A stretch of 33,794 nt of DNA from a virus, in IMG/VR virus record IMGVR_UViG_3300031972_002994, positions 1 through 33,794 of that record; one strand, given 5' to 3'. Shown here piece by piece: positions 31,102-33,794 of this stretch (the first letter of the stretch is position 1; each line of letters starts with the position of its first letter). Position numbers and translations under genes: made by a program. The notes under the pieces were generated by a model. That model did no database searches, was not told the origin of the DNA, and worked only from the letters and a program-made list of their open reading frames with translations.

Positions 31102-31116
31102 GAACATTACAGGAAC
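31102..31116. promoter_or_regulatory. LexA-type SOS box (GTTC-N7-GTTC on the minus strand)
   Basis: The plus strand reads GAAC-ATTACAG-GAAC, whose complement is GTTC-N7-GTTC, the direct-repeat LexA site of many alphaproteobacteria. It sits 72 nt before the GTG at 31188 and 79 nt from the lipoprotein start at 31023. A TTGCCA at 31094 and A/T-rich bases at 31117-31123 could be the promoter around it. The downstream operon contains an SRAP (SOS response-associated) gene, which fits. Confidence 0.72.
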
Positions 31117-31187
31117 ATTTTTACTTCCCCTACTGTCTGTCAGCAGGTAGAGCGCGCGGCGGGTCGGTCGGCTGTCAGGAGCGGATC

Positions 31188-31460
31188 GTGAGTGAGCAGA
31201 GGTCGCGGCGCGGGCCGCAGGAGTTTGAAGCCGGTCGCGGCCGGCGCATGGTGGTCCAGTGCCTGGCGCCGGGGTGCGGCCATGGGCGGCTGATGGATCC
31301 GCGCCCGCTGTTCGGGGCCGGACGGCAATGGCCGCCGGAGGGGCCGTCCTATCGGTTCCGATGCGTCTGCGGATCGCGAGCGTCGCAGGTTCGCTACACC
31401 ACCAACGTCAGCCTCAGCGACGGCCCGATCTCGGCCCAGGCCATAAGCCTGTGGCTCTGA
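31188..31460 (+). CDS. Small zinc-binding protein 1
   Basis: A 90-residue GTG-started protein with an AGGAG ribosome site. Cys25 and Cys30 (CLAPGC) and Cys59/Cys61 (CVC) could bind zinc. The rest is basic and polar. It is first in a three-part plus-strand group after the SOS box, ending one base before the next ATG. Family not recognised. Confidence 0.6.
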   Translation: MSEQRSRRGPQEFEAGRGRRMVVQCLAPGCGHGRLMDPRPLFGAGRQWPPEGPSYRFRCVCGSRASQVRYTTNVSLSDGPISAQAISLWL

Positions 31461-31461
31461 C

Positions 31462-32415
31462 ATGGGGCGCAAACGACCGGACGTAATCCGGACGCCGCCC
31501 AGCCCGATCGAGGCGTGGAATATCGGGCAGATGGTCCGGCGCGGCTGGGACGTCGTCGCCGACTGCGATCGGTGCCACACCAGTCTTCACGTGGATCTGG
31601 TCGCCATGGCGCGATTGACCGGGCCGGATCTGATCCTGTGGGGCATGACGCCGCGGTGTCGGAGCTGGATCGACTACGGCGACGGCCGGTGCCCTGGACG
31701 AGTCCGCTTCCGCGCGCGTTCCATCTATGGCGGCACCTGGGTGCCCGTCAGCGACGAGGCCCATCGATCGAGCGCACTCACGACGCAGCGAATGCTGGCG
31801 TCCAAGCCCGCGGCCGATCCCGACCATCCTGGAGGCGACGACATGTGCAACAACTACAGGCTCCACGTCCCGGCGAGCGTGATCGGCGACGTGCTGAAGA
31901 CGCAGGGCCTGGCCCTGACCTTCGCCGGCGGGCAGGTGCCGAACTTCGCCGGCGACGTCCGCATCGGGGACAAGGCGCCGGTCGTCACCCTCCGGGGCGA
32001 GGCCGCCAAGCTGGCGATGACGCCCTGGGCGTGGAAGTCGCCGCAGGGACGGCCGGTGTTCAACTTCCGATCGGACGGCCGCGCCTTCCCGCTGGAGGGC
32101 CGGTGCCTGATCCCGGCCGACGGCTTCTACGAGTTCACTGCGCCCCAGGCCGGGCACACGCGCAAGACCAAGTGGCTGTTCACTGCGGCGGCCGAGCCCT
32201 GGTTCTGGATCGCCGGCATCATCCGCCAGGACGCCTTCGCCATGCTGACGACGGAGCCGGGTCCATGCGTGGCGCCGATCCACGATCGCCAGGTCGTGGT
32301 GCTGTCCCTGGACGCCGGGCGCGCTTGGCTGGACGGTTCAGCTCCGGCCGAGCAGCTGCTACGCCCCTCCCCCGCCGGCGCCCTCGCCGTCCAGCAGGTC
32401 TACCCGACCCCCTAG
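31462..32415 (+). CDS. Zinc-ribbon domain read in frame into SRAP protein
   Basis: A 317-codon ORF whose first 127 residues form a small zinc-binding region (C35-x2-C38, C66 and C77) followed by a Pro/Asp-rich linker, and whose remainder is the SRAP domain listed separately. No stop separates them. If read through, it gives a fusion with the SRAP catalytic Cys internal, which would block its N-terminal chemistry. Either the fusion is real or the second part is mainly made from the internal ATG at 31843. Confidence 0.6.
   Translation: MGRKRPDVIRTPPSPIEAWNIGQMVRRGWDVVADCDRCHTSLHVDLVAMARLTGPDLILWGMTPRCRSWIDYGDGRCPGRVRFRARSIYGGTWVPVSDEAHRSSALTTQRMLASKPAADPDHPGGDDMCNNYRLHVPASVIGDVLKTQGLALTFAGGQVPNFAGDVRIGDKAPVVTLRGEAAKLAMTPWAWKSPQGRPVFNFRSDGRAFPLEGRCLIPADGFYEFTAPQAGHTRKTKWLFTAAAEPWFWIAGIIRQDAFAMLTTEPGPCVAPIHDRQVVVLSLDAGRAWLDGSAPAEQLLRPSPAGALAVQQVYPTP
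31843..32415 (+). CDS. SRAP-domain protein (HMCES/YedK type)
   Basis: A 190-residue SOS response-associated protein. Family members crosslink to abasic sites in single-stranded DNA through Cys2. Conserved residues here are C2 in MCNNYRLHV, N74 in FNFRSDGRAF, E98 in RCLIPADGFYEF and H147 in APIHDRQVVVL. A GGAGG site 9 nt before the ATG supports this internal start. It is near the short end of the family. Part of the SOS-box operon. It could protect phage DNA or serve in a phage repair/replication context. Confidence 0.85.
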   Translation: MCNNYRLHVPASVIGDVLKTQGLALTFAGGQVPNFAGDVRIGDKAPVVTLRGEAAKLAMTPWAWKSPQGRPVFNFRSDGRAFPLEGRCLIPADGFYEFTAPQAGHTRKTKWLFTAAAEPWFWIAGIIRQDAFAMLTTEPGPCVAPIHDRQVVVLSLDAGRAWLDGSAPAEQLLRPSPAGALAVQQVYPTP

Positions 32416-32585
32416 GCCCCGCGGCCGTGGATCCCCGAGGCCCGCGCTTTTCCCCCCGCCTCGCCTGCGCGCTTTAGGGGTCGCAATCCTTGCATACATA
32501 GGCGGGCCGACGATCCCAGCCCGGCGGGACGCAGCGCGCCGCCCGCAGAGGTGAGACGCTGGTGCACATTCTTGCACCCGTGCGG

Positions 32586-33314
32586 CTATCGGCATGCAAA
32601 GCAGACGCACCGCTCACCCGCCGGTCTGTAATGCGTAAGTCCATGCACCACTCCGCCCTCAGCATCGATCCGGTCTTTGATGATATCGAAGTACCGCGCC
32701 TCGCCTCTGTTGTAGTACCGCCGCAGGGCGTAAGCGATCAGGTCCGCCGCCTGGATCAGACGGGTAGCTCGCGAGTCAACAAACAGCGGTGTTTCCGCCA
32801 TGTTGCGGACGCGGCCCCAGCGGTGGCCGGATGTCTTAAACGTCAGGGACAAGCCCTGCAGTGAGGTTTCATAGGAGGTCTTGTCGAGCACGATGAGACC
32901 GCGCTGCGTGTCGCCGGCCTGATGCAGCCTTCCCAACATGCGGTCGAACCGATTGATCAGCTGCTCGAAAGCGAACTCCATTGGATCTTCGGGAGAGATT
33001 GACGCGCGATGAACTGCGGCACCGAATACCCGGACGGGTGGACGCATGGATGCGATAGCACGCAGCGCGTCACAAAAAGCCTCCTCGCGCACGGCCTTCT
33101 CCAGTCCGCGCCAGTGCTTTTTTCCACTGAACATATCAGCCCCACGAAACTCCAACGTATGTGGGGAGTCAGGCCAGTACTTCGCAGCGACATGGTCGAG
33201 TGCTTGGCTTAGCCAGTGCGTCTGGCGCTCGAACACCGAAAGACCCGCAAGGAAGATATGCTGGTCATCCCGGTTGCCGACTGAACCCGAGTCGTCGAGG
33301 TAGAGAAGGTGCAT
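32586..33314 (-). CDS. DUF3800 protein
   Basis: A 242-residue protein with the DUF3800 signature: an N-terminal LYLDDSGSVG acidic motif, a GLIVLDKTSYE segment, and VDSRATRLIQAADLIAYALRRY near the C-terminus. The family has an RNase H-like look with several conserved Asp; biochemical function is not established. It is often found in phages and defence islands. It has a weak ribosome site. It converges with the SRAP gene with ~170 bases between them that hold nothing recognised. Confidence 0.8.
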   Translation of the reverse strand: MHLLYLDDSGSVGNRDDQHIFLAGLSVFERQTHWLSQALDHVAAKYWPDSPHTLEFRGADMFSGKKHWRGLEKAVREEAFCDALRAIASMRPPVRVFGAAVHRASISPEDPMEFAFEQLINRFDRMLGRLHQAGDTQRGLIVLDKTSYETSLQGLSLTFKTSGHRWGRVRNMAETPLFVDSRATRLIQAADLIAYALRRYYNRGEARYFDIIKDRIDAEGGVVHGLTHYRPAGERCVCFACR

Positions 33315-33425
33315 CGCTTAAACGAAAAAGGCGGCCGGGCGAAGCACCTGGCTCCAACGACCTGCTAAGGCAAGTCTCCCAACCGCGAGGTTGATATATA
33401 AGCCAGCGGGTTAAGCAATCAACAA

Positions 33426-33461
33426 GCGAGTACGATCTCGCCCGATAATTCCTGTACTCGC
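33426..33461. repeat. 8-bp inverted repeat
   Basis: GCGAGTAC (33426-33433) and GTACTCGC (33454-33461) are perfect complements with 20 bases between. A weaker 6-bp pair (GTTGAT/ATCAAC, 33390-33423) lies beside it. No gene is assured here; it may be an operator or part of an mRNA fold. No T-run follows. Confidence 0.4.
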
Positions 33462-33539
33462 CCTGGAGGCAATGGCGGTACGGTACTTCCACCCTCGCTC
33501 CTCCCGCAATGCCCTCGGGGTCTCTTCCTGGCAAGTGCC

Positions 33540-33794
33540 TCGAGCGCCCGCCCGAACGGCTCGTTCATGCTGACGACCGCCTGGTCGGCCATGGCGGCGA
33601 AGCGGACGCGGCTTTTTGTTGGGGGGGGTGACTTAAAGGTTCAGTTGGGCGGTGCGGCCGGTGCGGTAGCGGCGTTGGGTGTCGCCGGGCAGGCGGGTGG
33701 TGGCGCCGGCGGCGTAGCCGCCCTCCTCCGCCACGCGGTGGGCGGCCTCGGGATCGGACGCGCGATCGGGCGCGGCTTGAAGTCGCCGGCGCCC
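33540..33794 (-). pseudogene. Partition/stability determinant-like gene, frame-broken, cut by window end
   Basis: Reading leftward from the window end, pieces in different frames form a plausible single protein: GAGDFK, then APDRASDPEAAHRVAEEGG...RRYRTGRTAQLNL ending in TAA at 33633, then RFAAMADQAVVSMNEPFGRALEALA. Together these resemble the small proteins annotated as stability/partitioning determinants beside ParA. The breaks fall at or near runs (TTT, C8, A5), so indels in homopolymers, real or from sequencing, are likely. Family match is from memory. Confidence 0.45.

Overview
The window is high-GC DNA from an alphaproteobacterium, probably one of the Caulobacteraceae (a Brevundimonas/Caulobacter-like host). 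That placement is an inference from base composition, codon use and a GTTC-N7-GTTC type SOS box; no rRNA, tRNA or housekeeping gene fixes it.

Region 1 (201-5695, + strand) is a tight four-gene operon. It encodes a protein with two GHKL ATPase domains and a histidine-kinase-like core, a receiver-domain protein, a small HNH nuclease and an NPPF-type DNA N6-adenine methyltransferase. The start/stop junctions abut or overlap. It looks like a restriction-modification or anti-phage module with a two-component sensor/relay attached. I cannot match it to a named system, and it is the best candidate here for something undescribed.

Region 2 (6002-28926) is an almost complete P2-like (Peduovirus-type) morphogenesis and lysis module. 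On the minus strand, reading right to left, are O, N, M, L, X, two small membrane proteins, an M15 endolysin and nested Rz/Rz1 spanins; then J, I, H, G; then V, W, FI, FII, a 48-aa protein, E/E', T, U, D and ogr. On the plus strand are R and S, two small extra ORFs, and P and Q. V-W lie downstream of G, and R-S are inverted, so the order is rearranged relative to P2. Four near-identical dyads (TGTTGT-N13-ACAACA) lie upstream of V, upstream of J (and divergent R), between O and P, and just after Q. They match the Ogr/Delta activator site type, and an Ogr homologue is encoded at 6002-6301. For V, J and P the dyad centre is exactly 58 nt from the ATG and no Shine-Dalgarno is visible, which suggests leaderless late mRNAs. 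E/E' carries a canonical T-TTT-TTG slippery heptamer for a -1 frameshift.

Region 3 (28927-33314) is the accessory end beyond the portal gene. It has a possible cos region, a Com-like zinc-finger protein, a C5-cytosine methyltransferase broken by a frameshift, two small exported proteins (one a lipoprotein) and an apparently SOS-controlled operon of zinc-finger proteins and an SRAP/HMCES-type DNA-protein crosslink protein, then a DUF3800 protein. No integrase, repressor, replication initiator or cox gene is present in the window.

Region 4 (about 33540-33794) is the edge of a small gene resembling plasmid/chromosome stability-partition determinants. Its frame is broken several times near homopolymers, so it is either a decayed gene or poor sequence.
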